The translations under genes and the position numbers were made by a program. A DNA stretch of 64,000 nt from Gammaproteobacteria bacterium. GTDB lineage: Bacteria > Pseudomonadota > Gammaproteobacteria > HK1. The DNA lies in the NCBI GenBank assembly GCA_021773795.1, contig JAJFJT010000012.1, forward strand, positions 62,001 to 126,000, in the 5' to 3' direction. Shown one piece after another: positions 36,422 to 45,195 of this stretch. The notes under the pieces are model-generated. The model was not told the origin of the DNA, searched no databases, and was given only the letters and a program-made list of their open reading frames with translations. Every line of letters begins with the position of its first letter. Position 1 is the first letter of the stretch.

Positions 36422-37295
36422 GCCGCGAGTCGGCCTGATTGGTGCAACCAGCTTGGTAGGTGCATGTCTACTGCCTCTGTTAGCACGCGTGGGATATCGG
36501 ATAACGGCGTTTTCACGGCAGGAACTTCGGCAGGCGGACAACGGCATTGAGTGGCGGAAATTGATATCACCCGTAACACCCGACTCCGTTCCAGAGCGAG
36601 AAGGGAACATTCCGAACTGGATTTGTGTGGCACCCATTTGGGTGTTACCAGAGCATTTCACTATGCTAGAAACCTACGGAGCTCGCCGAGTGATCGCACT
36701 TTCATCCACCAGTCGCTTTACTAAAGACGATTCATCTGACCCTGATGAGCGGGCTGTCGCCCTTCGCTTGGCAGACTCCGAGTCGTGCGTGCAGGCATGG
36801 GCGGAAAGCCACGGGGTGGAATGGATCATCCTGCGTCCAACGCTAATTTATGGCCTAGGACGGGACAAAAACATTGCCGAAATAACACGCTTCGTGCGGC
36901 GTTTTGGGTTTTTCCCGTTGCTCGGCAAGGCAAAAGGCTTGCGCCAGCCTCTGCACGCGCAAGATGTCGCTGGTGCTTGCATAGCCGCGTTGGGTTCATC
37001 CGATGCGGTCAATAACGCCTACAACTTGTCCGGTGGAGAAACTATTGCTTATCGTGACATGGTGGCTCGTGTTTTCAGCGCCCTTGGAGGACCAGTGCGT
37101 CTGTTGCCTGTGCCACTACATGTTTTTCGATTTGCCGTAGCACTCCTTCGCCTCTTGCCGCAGTATCGGAACTGGTCATCCGCCATGGCCGAGCGCATGA
37201 ATCGTGATTTGGTGTTTGATCACAGTGAAGCGACCCACGATTTTGGATTCAAGCCCAAACCGTTCGTCTTGAATGCCGAGGATGTGTCGGCGTGA
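36414..37295 (+). CDS. NAD(P)-dependent epimerase/dehydratase-family protein
   Basis: 293 residues, extended-SDR type. Cofactor loop LIGATSLVGACLLPLLA at the N-terminus; VIALSSTSRFTKD carries the Ser region; the usual YxxxK is not clear, while ILRPTLIYG and the sugar-binding-domain stretch LHAQDVAGACIAAL ... NNAYNLSGGE are present. The missing YxxxK suggests a non-classical or inactive catalytic site. GTG 36414 overlaps the GT2 gene, so the two are coupled. It closes the polysaccharide operon and converges with the DUF4124 gene. Confidence 0.75.
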   Translation: MSEPRVGLIGATSLVGACLLPLLARVGYRITAFSRQELRQADNGIEWRKLISPVTPDSVPEREGNIPNWICVAPIWVLPEHFTMLETYGARRVIALSSTSRFTKDDSSDPDERAVALRLADSESCVQAWAESHGVEWIILRPTLIYGLGRDKNIAEITRFVRRFGFFPLLGKAKGLRQPLHAQDVAGACIAALGSSDAVNNAYNLSGGETIAYRDMVARVFSALGGPVRLLPVPLHVFRFAVALLRLLPQYRNWSSAMAERMNRDLVFDHSEATHDFGFKPKPFVLNAEDVSA

Positions 37296-37467
37296 ACCAG
37301 CCTGGGTGATTGCTGTTGGTGAGTGTTTTGCTTACGTGGCTGGTGGTGAGATTGATTTTTCGGTAGCGGAACCCTGAGTCATCTTTGCTTCCTGATGCCC
37401 GGCTTTGGTGCATGGGAGCCTCATTTTCCTGGCCACCTCTAACTGATCTCTATGCCCGTTTTGGCCA

Positions 37468-37917
37468 TTAGTCACAATGTTTGGCGATGGCATCTTTGAG
37501 TTCACGGGTAGCTACCTGGCGCTGGGTGTCAGTTAGGATATTACGCTTCTCATCCTCGCCTTTCTGGTAGAGGTAGTGGGCATCGCGGATGTCGCGTAGC
37601 TGCTTACGCGCCTTGGCGCATTTTTGTGCCAGCTTTCGTTGTTTGTCCCGTTTTTTCTGCTGATCTTCCTGTTTGCGCTGACGTTCTATTTCGAAGGCTT
37701 TTAGCAGGCGTTTTTGTTTCTGTATTCGCTGTTTGCCAGAGGGGTTTGGCGATGTCTTGTTATGGCTGTCTATCTCAACTTTTTGGGCCGACGATTGTCC
37801 GGGGCGATCGCCATAATGCACCTTGCCGCCTTCATCCATCCAGCGATAGATCTTCGCCGCGGAAACTGATGAGGCACACAGCAGACAGGGCAGCACCACC
37901 GCTACCCATCGCCTCAC
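37468..37917 (-). CDS. DUF4124 domain protein, exported
   Basis: 149 residues. Signal peptide (VAVVLPCLLCASSVSA), then a short DUF4124 domain, KIYRWMDEGGKVHYGDRPG, and a long very basic coiled-coil region with many Lys, Arg and Gln (about 60-125). DUF4124 proteins are periplasmic and of unknown function, common in gammaproteobacteria. Its ATG overlaps the stop of the P-II-like gene by four bases, making it the last gene of the antiporter operon, though it may have its own role. Confidence 0.85.
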   Translation of the reverse strand: MRRWVAVVLPCLLCASSVSAAKIYRWMDEGGKVHYGDRPGQSSAQKVEIDSHNKTSPNPSGKQRIQKQKRLLKAFEIERQRKQEDQQKKRDKQRKLAQKCAKARKQLRDIRDAHYLYQKGEDEKRNILTDTQRQVATRELKDAIAKHCD

Positions 37918-38246
37918 GCCTCCTCCTCGATTTCAGGTAGCCGGTAGGAGGTTGCCTTGATCAGCGCCTGCATATACATCAGTCCACCATGCGGTTGATC
38001 AATTTCTGCAGCCTCGTAGAGAAACTCGAAAATCTCATTCGCCTTGCGGGTGCTTACCACCACATCCAGGACTTCCTTCTCCGTGGTTTCGCCCACGCCA
38101 CGGTAGGTCAGCGGAGTGAGGTGCCCGGCACCCCGGGCGCTGTGGATGTTGGCGGTGATAATGCCTTTGTCTTCCTTCAACGCCTTCATGACCGGCATGG
38201 CCTTGCCCTTGGGGAGGATGCAGCTGATGAGTTTCTCGCTGGCCAT
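37914..38246 (-). CDS. P-II-like signalling protein (second copy)
   Basis: 110 residues with the ferredoxin-like P-II fold: KLISCILPKGKAMPVMKALKE, a shortened T-loop region around GAGHLTPLTYRGVG, EKEVLDVVVST, and a C-terminal GGLMYMQALIKATSY. The uridylylated Tyr of GlnB is not recognisable, so it is a divergent P-II of the kind linked to transporters rather than to nitrogen metabolism. Six bases after the first P-II gene; probably forms hetero- or homotrimers that bind nucleotides and regulate the DUF1538 protein, by inference. Confidence 0.82.
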   Translation of the reverse strand: MASEKLISCILPKGKAMPVMKALKEDKGIITANIHSARGAGHLTPLTYRGVGETTEKEVLDVVVSTRKANEIFEFLYEAAEIDQPHGGLMYMQALIKATSYRLPEIEEEA

Positions 38247-38252
38247 TCCGCT

Positions 38253-38642
38253 TTACCTTTGTCCAGACTTGCGAAGTGCCTGGCGATTGGCCAGTCGCTC
38301 GACGATTTCGTGGGGGATGTAGGTGGCCGCCTTCTCCAGACGGGTGACGTACATCATGCCCATGCCCGGCGTGCCGAGATCGCCGGCGTGGTAGATGCGC
38401 TCAAAGACACGATCGAGCTGATCGTCGGCGACTACGGTGGTGATGACTTCCTTTTCTACCTCAATGGCGAGGCCAACGACACCGAGTCGTTCCCGCACGC
38501 CGCTGCCCTTGCCGTAGTGAATGGTTGCGCCCTGAGCACCCGCTTCCTGGGCTGCCCGGACAATTTTGTCGGCAATACCGCGCTGCACGATGCAGGTAAT
38601 CAGCGCGGCATCGGTGAGGACGGGAATTTCTTTTTCGCTCAT
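38253..38642 (-). CDS. P-II-like signalling protein (first copy)
   Basis: 129 residues: ALITCIVQRGIADKIVRAAQ, HYGKGSGVRERLGVVGLA in the T-loop/B-loop position, KEVITTVVADDQLDRVFERI, and GMGMMYVTRLEKAATYIP at the C-terminus. Like its neighbour it lacks the GlnB uridylylation Tyr. Its ATG overlaps the stop of the DUF1538 gene by four bases. Two different P-II-like proteins behind one DUF1538 transporter recur in several gammaproteobacteria as I recall; they are likely regulators gating transport in response to nucleotide ratios. Confidence 0.83.
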   Translation of the reverse strand: MSEKEIPVLTDAALITCIVQRGIADKIVRAAQEAGAQGATIHYGKGSGVRERLGVVGLAIEVEKEVITTVVADDQLDRVFERIYHAGDLGTPGMGMMYVTRLEKAATYIPHEIVERLANRQALRKSGQR

Positions 38643-40411
38643 GTCACGGTCTCCAGCGTAGTGGTGGATTCTTGTTCAATTTGTTCATGACGGAGGCGGA
38701 TCTTGCGTTGGATCCACAACCCCGTCCCCAGCACTGCCAGGATCGGACCGATGGATGCCATGGAGAGTATGCCAAAACCCTCAATGGCACCGACGGCATT
38801 GCCAAAACCGATGCCCATGGAAAGCACCAGCGGGACGGTGACCGGGCCGGTGGTTACGCCGGCACTATCCCAGGCGATGTTGACGTATTCCTCGGTGGAT
38901 AGGGCGGTCATGATCACTGCCAGCAGATAACCTGGGAGCAGCAGATAGATGATCGGGATGGCAAAGACGATTTTCAGTACTCCCAGAGCAATGCCGCTGC
39001 CGACCCCAAAGGACACCGCGTACATCAGCAGCTTTTTTGGAAAAGCACCGTTAGTGAGATTTTCCACGGTGAGACCCAGGGCATTGAGGGCTGGTTCGGC
39101 GAGGGTCGCTCCGAAACCCAGGAACCAGGCAAACAGCAGTGCCACGAGGATGCCAAAGACGAAGGAGTAGAGCGGGGAGTTGGCGACCACATCAATCCGG
39201 GTAAAGGCGGCGGGTACGAGGCCACCGGACTGACCACCCAGTTTGGCGAGACCGTAGCTCAGCCCGATATTGAAGATGATCATTCCCAGCAATGCGAGGC
39301 CGATCCCGTAGCTGATTTCTGCCGGTTTGCTGAGCTTTTCCCGCAGCACCACGCTCAACACCAGCATCAGAAAAATCACCAGCGGCACGATGGCGCGCAG
39401 GCCGCCAAGTATTTCCAGCCCCGGGGTTCGGGCATACCAGGCCAGAGTATCGATGGCCGCGGGGATGGCGGCAGCGGTGACTATGAGTTCGGCAGGCGAG
39501 CTGACACTAGCCACATACAGGGCGAGCAGCATGACGGACATGATCGGGAACAGGGAGGCGAGGGTAACGATGCCAAAGCCCGACAGGGAGGATTCGCCCT
39601 TGCCCGCAGCCGCGGCGATACCGATGCCGAGAGAGAGCATCAGCGGTACAGTAATTGGCCCAGTGGTGACTGCACCACAATCCCATGCCAACCCCAGGAT
39701 TTCCCGCAGTTCCGGATCGGCGGAGATATACAGGCTAAGACCAATGGTGGGGATGAGCGTCAGGTATACCAGTGGTTTGAGACTCCATCCGTAGAGGAAG
39801 CGGAGGGTGCCGATGACCGCGGCGAGCCCGACCCCGGCTCCCACACCCAGCACCAGGGTGTCCGCCCACTGGTTGAGCAGTGCGTGCAGGTAGGGGGCAT
39901 CTTCGGCACGTACGTTGGAGCCAGCCGTTTTCAGGGCGCCAATGGCGGGCTCGGCAAAGGTCACGCCGATGCCGAGCAGCAGCGTGATGGTGAGTACCGT
40001 GGGCAGGGCCGAGCGTGATGGCAGGATGGTACCGATGGTTTGGCCAAAGGGCATGAGGCCAACCTTGAGGCCCTCCATGAACAGCATCAGGCCTACGATG
40101 ACGGACAGTAGCCCAGCGGTGATGATCGATGAATCGGTAACATTCTGGCGCAGCACCAGCAACTGAAACAGCATGAGATACAGCGCCAATGGCACTACTG
40201 CCCGCAGCTGTTCCAGCAGGCGTACGCTTACATAGGGCTGGATAACGGAATAGATTTCTGCGGGCCGGAGTTGTAGCCGACCCGGACGATAGGGCAATGC
40301 CTCACCCGCTGCGTCGGTTTTCATCTCCGGGACCAGCTCGTTGTAGCTAAGCGGAAGCTCGCGTCCGGCGATCTCCTGGATAAAGGTGCCAAAACGAATT
40401 TTCGTAGTCAT
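38639..40411 (-). CDS. DUF1538 membrane protein, two fused domains (UmpA/UmpB-like antiporter)
   Basis: 590 residues and about 14 predicted membrane spans in two homologous halves (about 45-290 and 320-575). Each half carries the motif TTGP-TVP (AVTTGPITVPLMLSLGIG; GVTTGPVTVPLVLSMGIG) and GFGI-ASL-PI. In Halomonas, as I recall, two separate DUF1538 proteins UmpA and UmpB together form a sodium/proton antiporter; here both are joined in one chain. It overlaps both neighbours by ATGA, which ties it to the CPA1 antiporter and the P-II proteins. Transport activity is inferred from those relatives. Confidence 0.85.
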   Translation of the reverse strand: MTTKIRFGTFIQEIAGRELPLSYNELVPEMKTDAAGEALPYRPGRLQLRPAEIYSVIQPYVSVRLLEQLRAVVPLALYLMLFQLLVLRQNVTDSSIITAGLLSVIVGLMLFMEGLKVGLMPFGQTIGTILPSRSALPTVLTITLLLGIGVTFAEPAIGALKTAGSNVRAEDAPYLHALLNQWADTLVLGVGAGVGLAAVIGTLRFLYGWSLKPLVYLTLIPTIGLSLYISADPELREILGLAWDCGAVTTGPITVPLMLSLGIGIAAAAGKGESSLSGFGIVTLASLFPIMSVMLLALYVASVSSPAELIVTAAAIPAAIDTLAWYARTPGLEILGGLRAIVPLVIFLMLVLSVVLREKLSKPAEISYGIGLALLGMIIFNIGLSYGLAKLGGQSGGLVPAAFTRIDVVANSPLYSFVFGILVALLFAWFLGFGATLAEPALNALGLTVENLTNGAFPKKLLMYAVSFGVGSGIALGVLKIVFAIPIIYLLLPGYLLAVIMTALSTEEYVNIAWDSAGVTTGPVTVPLVLSMGIGFGNAVGAIEGFGILSMASIGPILAVLGTGLWIQRKIRLRHEQIEQESTTTLETVT

Positions 40412-42867
40412 CGGGGTTCCTGTTCCGGGTTTTTCTGGCGACCTTTGCTAGCCTCTACCAGTCGTTGTTTGACCTCCGGGTGCTGCTTGGCGAGATAGAG
40501 CACGTCTTTGCGAATCAGGCGCAACAGCGTGGCCGGGGTCTCGGCCCGTACCGTCGCGGTGCGTAGTGAATCACCCAGCAATGCGGTTTCCCCGAAGAAG
40601 GCACCTTCGGTGAGGCAACCGAGCCGGGTTTCTCCATCTTGTGGTGTGTGATGAAACACCCCGACTTCGCCGCGTATAAGGATGTACAAGGCGTCACCTT
40701 TTTCCCCCTCACCAATGATTTCATCACCCATTAAAAAGGTGACCTGACGGGCATGCTGGGCGAGGGCGCCCAGGGCATTAACCGACAGGCCGGCAAATAA
40801 GGGCACCATCTGGATCAGCTCTTCGGGCGTGGGCTGTGGCAATGGTACTGAAATGGGTGGCAGGGACTCCAATGCCTCGTGTATACGTTCAGAGATGCGG
40901 GTATAGGCTTTTGCACCTACGGTGCCGTGGTGGTGTGCCTGTCCGGTGTTTTGCAGTGCCGAGCTTAGCGCGACGCGGCTGAACAGGCGGGACTCGTAAC
41001 GTCGGTAGAATTCGGGGAATTCACGCCGAATGGTTTCCAACCCCTGTTGACGGCGTTGCAGACGATCCGCGTAGGTTGCCATGATCGGTGCGCAGGCATC
41101 AGCAGGAAATTCCGGGTGCGCTCGCAAAGCCCGGAGCACTGTATCGGCCATCAGTATGCCGGCAATGGTGCGTTCCAGGCGCTGCGATAGACGCAGATTC
41201 TGGTAGCGGGATAAAAAGCCACTGGCCCAGTTGCGTTCCCGCAGGCGACGCAACAGCGCCGTTTCCAGTCGGAGAAACAGGCTTCTTCCCTGAGCCGGCC
41301 CGGTGACCGCGCCGGGATCCTGGCGGCGGCGTTGATCCCGATCGCGCTGTAACAGGTTACGCAAGTCGATGTAGCTGTATTGGGTAATGAGGTCCAGACC
41401 ATAAAGCCGGGCCAGTTCCACTTGCTCGACACGCAAGGCAAAGAGATAGACATCCCGGGCTGCCTCGCTCTCTGCCGCGGTCGTGCTGTTGGTTTCGAGC
41501 ACGGTAGCGAGATCCTTGCGAAAGCGATGCACCCCCGCCTTGGAAATAACCCCGGAATCGTGCATCTCATCGATACTTTGTTCCACCTGGTGGCGGGCCT
41601 CCAGCATGCCCTGTTTAAGTTCGGCCCGGTCTTCCCGGGTCATGCGATCAAGCCCCAGCCTGTGCATCAATGGTCGAATGGTGGGGGCATTGATCAGCAG
41701 GGTAAAGAGCACTACCCCCAAGGTCAGATCGAGTAGCAAGGGGCGGCCGGGAAAGTCCTCGGGTATGGAGAGAACAATGGCGATGGCAAGTCCACCTTTG
41801 AGCCCGCCCCACCACATAATGTGTTGCTCCCCCCGGCTGATTCTGGGCAAGGAGAAAAACCGGGTGGTTAGCGGTACCAGGCTGTAGAGGATAGCGGCGC
41901 GTGCGGCCATCACCAGGGCAACTACCACAAGAATGACGCCGAGGCGTGAGGCCAACTCTGCGGGATGGATGGCGAGCCCCACCAACAGGAATAGCAGGGA
42001 ATTGGCAATCAGGGCGAGAAATTCCCAGGTTTCACCCAGGCTATCGGTGGCCTCTTGATGCAGGCGGGCGACGCCGTAAATTCCCAGGGCGAGGGCTGCA
42101 CTCACCGCCGCCATCACCCCGGAGACATGCCATACGTGCTCGGCTAGGATAAAGCTGCCGTAGGCGAGCACCAGAGACATGGTGAGGATGGCACTTAAGC
42201 CACTTTTCAGTCGATAGAGTAGTTCGGAAACGACCAGCCCAAGTACTGCACCGACCAGTGCGCCACCAAGAAAGATGCGCAGAAAGTCGAGTACCGCAGA
42301 GCCGAACAGGGTCCAGTCATGAGTGCCCCCCTCAACGCTGATGCCGAGCAGAATGGTAAACAGCACGATGGCAGTGGCGTCATTGAGCAGGGACTCGCCT
42401 TCCACTAATACCGTCAGCCGCTGCGGCGCACCCAACTCCCGAAACAGGGCCACCACGGCCACTGGATCGGTGGCGGAGATCAAGGCGCCAAAGAGCAGGG
42501 CGGTGACCGGCGCCAGGCCGATGAAGAGGCTCAGACCGCTACCGATAAGGAAGGTGGAGATCAGCAATGCCGGGATGGCCAGCATCAGCACTGGCACGAG
42601 GTCGCGGAGCAGCAAGCGTGCATTGAGGTTAAAGCCGGATTCAAATATGAGTGCCGGCAGGAAGATAAAGAAGACGATTTCCGGGCTCAGGCGAAATGTT
42701 TGTAGCGGGGCGAGTGGTTGCCAGACATCCGCAACACTGCCGAGCACGATACCGATGAGCACCAGCAGCACAGTGAAGGGAATGGGGAGATTACGGCACA
42801 GCCCGGCAGCGATGATGGCCACTGCCAGCAGGCCCATGATAACCAGTACGGTTTCCGAGATCGGCAC
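40408..42867 (-). CDS. CPA1 cation:proton antiporter with C-terminal cyclic-nucleotide-binding domain
   Basis: 819 residues. The first 400 form an NhaP/NHE-type antiporter with about 12 spans; the ion-binding ND pair is in ESLLNDATAIVLF, with SATDPVAVVALFRELG before it and FLPALIFESGFNL early. Residues 410-680 are soluble and helical. About 690-805 is a cNMP-binding fold: GDALYILIRGEVGVF and the phosphate cassette FFGETALLGDSLRTATV, in which the Arg is kept. This layout recalls sperm-type NHEs. It starts the operon and is predicted to exchange Na+ or K+ for H+ under nucleotide control. Confidence 0.9.
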   Translation of the reverse strand: MPISETVLVIMGLLAVAIIAAGLCRNLPIPFTVLLVLIGIVLGSVADVWQPLAPLQTFRLSPEIVFFIFLPALIFESGFNLNARLLLRDLVPVLMLAIPALLISTFLIGSGLSLFIGLAPVTALLFGALISATDPVAVVALFRELGAPQRLTVLVEGESLLNDATAIVLFTILLGISVEGGTHDWTLFGSAVLDFLRIFLGGALVGAVLGLVVSELLYRLKSGLSAILTMSLVLAYGSFILAEHVWHVSGVMAAVSAALALGIYGVARLHQEATDSLGETWEFLALIANSLLFLLVGLAIHPAELASRLGVILVVVALVMAARAAILYSLVPLTTRFFSLPRISRGEQHIMWWGGLKGGLAIAIVLSIPEDFPGRPLLLDLTLGVVLFTLLINAPTIRPLMHRLGLDRMTREDRAELKQGMLEARHQVEQSIDEMHDSGVISKAGVHRFRKDLATVLETNSTTAAESEAARDVYLFALRVEQVELARLYGLDLITQYSYIDLRNLLQRDRDQRRRQDPGAVTGPAQGRSLFLRLETALLRRLRERNWASGFLSRYQNLRLSQRLERTIAGILMADTVLRALRAHPEFPADACAPIMATYADRLQRRQQGLETIRREFPEFYRRYESRLFSRVALSSALQNTGQAHHHGTVGAKAYTRISERIHEALESLPPISVPLPQPTPEELIQMVPLFAGLSVNALGALAQHARQVTFLMGDEIIGEGEKGDALYILIRGEVGVFHHTPQDGETRLGCLTEGAFFGETALLGDSLRTATVRAETPATLLRLIRKDVLYLAKQHPEVKQRLVEASKGRQKNPEQEPR

Positions 42868-43223
42868 GCCTTGTCACCTGTGCGTAGGCTGATTTTCAGT
42901 GGGGTGATTACGGCCTGGGCGCCCCCCCGGGTTCTTCGAATCCAGCCAGAATCTGACGCCTGATTCAGAGTGTAGCAGTCTGTTTGTAGTGGATGTCAGT
43001 GCTAATGACTGTCGCCGGATTCTGTGGTGCCTGTCTGAGCAAGCCTTCGTTCCCTGGATTATTCGCTTCGCTCACCCTGCGGGCCGCCTATGGGCGTTCA
43101 ACACGCTACGCGCTTTATGTCCCGCAAGCGGGAGGATGACGGGAATTGTTCGGGGTGGACGGGATTGTTCCAACTACTTTCCGTCATTATCCGTGAAAAC
43201 GGGTAATCCAGGGGGCGGAGGCA
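42868..43223. other. Intergenic stretch with repeat fragments
   Basis: No gene supported. It contains a run GGGCGCCCCCCCGGG (42918 onward), palindromic fragments around CCCGCAAGCGGGAGGATGACGG (from about 43121, shown in parts only) and a REP-like unit at 43181-43212. The promoter of the antiporter operon should lie near 42870-42960 on the minus strand, but no clear -35/-10 pair was seen. Confidence 0.45.
43181..43212. repeat. Diverged REP-like palindrome
   Basis: CCGTCATTATCCGTGAAAAC then GGGTAATCCAGG: ATTA.CCGTGAAAACGG.TAAT pairs as a hairpin. It keeps the frame of the unit at 3061-3088 with several substitutions. Confidence 0.45.
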
Positions 43224-43613
43224 GTGAAAACGTTGTTCTTCGGCAGCTGCGGCGTATTCACCTGAGGAATGGCACGGGACGAGATGTACCCCTCCCCCAG
43301 TTGTTATATAAGATGGACGGATAGTGTCGGTGCTATAACCGGCTGGGATTTTAATCTCCATAGCGCACTCAGTGGGGGTAGGGCGAATAACACCGTAACT
43401 TTTAACCGCGGCTCCTCCGACCCCTCTGCCCCTCCTCCTCCCCCTGGAATTGATTTTACGAATTTAATCTTAGGCAACGGCCAAGTCTCATTCGTAGACG
43501 CCAACCCAGGGGTGTGGCGCACGTCCGAAGTCTCGGCGCCCGAGCCTGCCACACTCGCTTTACTGGGTCTCGGCCTGGCCGGTGTTGGCTTCAGCCGGCG
43601 AAAGACAAGCTAA
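43224..43613 (+). pseudogene. PEP-CTERM protein gene interrupted by an in-frame stop
   Basis: GTG 43224 after GGAGG reads VKTLFFGSCGVFT, signal-peptide-like, then hits TGA at 43263-43265. The same frame continues from ATG 43269 for 114 residues and ends in a clear PEP-CTERM sorting tail: APEPATLALLGLGLAGVGFS then RRKTS. PEP-CTERM proteins are processed by an exosortase and tied to exopolysaccharide. With the stop and a very short ectodomain the copy is probably dead; a sequencing error or a recoded stop cannot be excluded. Confidence 0.6.
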
Positions 43614-43715
43614 GCCGCCAAATATCCTGACCACTTTTTCCGCTCCGTCCCAGCGCGCAATGCTGTTCAGCTAAGCATTGAATAAGGCAAAAAGCGGGAT
43701 CAGACCTTTCAGCCC

Positions 43716-43750
43716 GTAGCCCGGATTCCACTTTGTTTCATCCAGGCTAC
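43716..43750. repeat. Imperfect inverted repeat, REP type
   Basis: GTAGCCCGGAT and ATCCAGGCTAC around a 13-base loop, a common dispersed proteobacterial palindrome, here between the PEP-CTERM relic and thiO. Confidence 0.5.
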
Positions 43751-43768
43751 GGCCTCTAATGACGGAGG

Positions 43769-43805
43769 GGTTACGTAGGGCGGGCACGGCCCGCCCTACG
43801 TAACC
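43769..43805. terminator. Perfect 17-bp stem-loop at the 3' end of thiO
   Basis: GGTTACGTAGGGCGGGC, loop ACG, GCCCGCCCTACGTAACC. Its right arm covers the last codons of thiO on the minus strand. There is no T-run, so it may act as a transcript-stabilising hairpin or be a GTAGGGCGGG-type dispersed repeat rather than a true terminator. Confidence 0.45.
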
Positions 43806-44947
43806 TGGGGGAATTCGGCGCTGGGTGGGCGCTGCTGCGCAAGGGCATAGTCTTCCGGGGGCAGGATCGGGGGGCGGTCCAGCATCAGGTCGAGGAGCAG
43901 GTGCACCGCGGCCGGGGCCAAGCCGAGGCCATTGCGGTAGTGTCCGGTATTGATATAGAGGCCAGAAATTTCCGGGTGTTCGCCGATATAGGGCACGCCG
44001 TTGGGCGAGCCTGGGCGCAGCCCTGCCCAGTGGTGCTCGATCTCGTAATCGGCCAGGGCCGGGATTAGGTCGATGGCGGCACCCTGGAGTTCCTCCCTTG
44101 CACTTGCTGTGGTGTCCTTGTCGAAGCCGACAAATTCCACCGTGCTGCCTGCCAGAACCCTGCCGTCGAGGCGCGGAATGACATAGCGCGGGCCATCGAG
44201 GACGATGCGGGTCACAAGATCTTTGGGAGCGCGGAACAGCAGCATCTGGCCGCGTACCGGTAGTACCTTGATGGGCGTTTGCAGTCCCTCCGTGAGCTGC
44301 GGGCTCCATGCACCTGCAGCCACAATGACCCGGTCGGCACGCAGCACGCCTTCGGCGATATGTACACCATGAATACGGCCGTCGATGATCTCCAGACCGC
44401 TTACCGCACAATGCTCGCGGACATCGACACCACGTCGGTGCAGGCTCTCGGTCAGCGCACGGCCCACACGCGGATTGCGTGCCTGGGCGAGCTTTGGCAA
44501 CCACACGGCCGCGGTGCTACGCGCGGCCAGCGCCGGCTCGCAGACTGCGGCCTTGTCGGCGGATAGTAATTCAATTTGGGTCTGCCACTTCTTGCCCCAG
44601 GCCAATGCGCTTTCAATATCCTCCGGATCAAGCACCAGCACGCCGCTTCGCACCCATTCCGGGTCGATACCGGTTTCCGTCTTCAGCGCTTCGGCGAAAT
44701 CCGGGTAATGCGCCTGGCTCCAGCGCGCCATGGCCGATACCGCATCCGGGTAACGCCAGGGATGTAGTGGCGAGAGGATGCCGCCACCGGCCCAGGTGGC
44801 TTCGTGACCGGTCTTACCCTTGTCCAGCAGGGTCACTTTCAGGCCCTCACCAGCCAGTTCGCGGGCGCAGAGCATACCGATAACCCCGCCGCCAATGATG
44901 ATGCAGTCGGGGGCGTCGTGTTTTGCTACGGGAGTGGGATCGGACAT
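43796..44947 (-). CDS. thiO: Glycine oxidase ThiO
   Basis: 383-residue FAD-dependent oxidase that turns glycine into the iminoglycine needed for the thiazole ring of thiamin. FAD-binding GGGVIGMLCARELAGEGL near residue 18, ATWAGGGILSPLHPW, and C-terminal HWAGLRPGSPNGVPYIGEHP with TGHYRNGL match the family. Works with the thiamin pathway that includes thiC at 13816-15696, but no thiG or thiS lies next to it. The last codons fall in a perfect hairpin. Divergent from the solute-binding protein gene. Confidence 0.92.
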   Translation of the reverse strand: MSDPTPVAKHDAPDCIIIGGGVIGMLCARELAGEGLKVTLLDKGKTGHEATWAGGGILSPLHPWRYPDAVSAMARWSQAHYPDFAEALKTETGIDPEWVRSGVLVLDPEDIESALAWGKKWQTQIELLSADKAAVCEPALAARSTAAVWLPKLAQARNPRVGRALTESLHRRGVDVREHCAVSGLEIIDGRIHGVHIAEGVLRADRVIVAAGAWSPQLTEGLQTPIKVLPVRGQMLLFRAPKDLVTRIVLDGPRYVIPRLDGRVLAGSTVEFVGFDKDTTASAREELQGAAIDLIPALADYEIEHHWAGLRPGSPNGVPYIGEHPEISGLYINTGHYRNGLGLAPAAVHLLLDLMLDRPPILPPEDYALAQQRPPSAEFPQVT

Positions 44948-45054
44948 GGCTTCGCTTTGTTTGGTGGGCTTGAGGGGGAGGGGCTCAGTTTATCGAAGCC
45001 GGTGGTAGCCTGCCAGACGGTGGGAGATAATGCGGACGCATATATCGCCCTTTA

Positions 45055-45195
45055 GGGTACCTCTAGAAATTCAAGTTTCCAGGTAGGACAAGGCATGAGT
45101 AAAACAGTTGAGCGCAGCATATGTTTGATATGTAAGCGAAACTTTTTTGCGAGAAACGCCGTATTGCGAAGAAAATTGTGATTTTAGAGGTGCCC
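45055..45195. mobile_element. 141-bp MITE, copy A
   Basis: Ends GGGTACCTCTA and TAGAGGTGCCC are inverted repeats. The element is flanked by TTTA at 45051-45054 and 45196-45199, a 4-bp target duplication. Copy B (52551-52691) is also 141 bp and closely similar in opposite orientation, sharing for example GCAGCATATGTTTGATATGT and AAGCGAAACTTTT. No transposase inside. It has landed in the 5' codons of the solute-binding protein gene. Confidence 0.9.

Noticed and set aside
43671-44504. 277-residue frame overlapping thiO on the same strand
   Set aside because: Arg/Pro/Cys-rich composition typical of an out-of-frame GC-rich gene; thiO is in the other frame.
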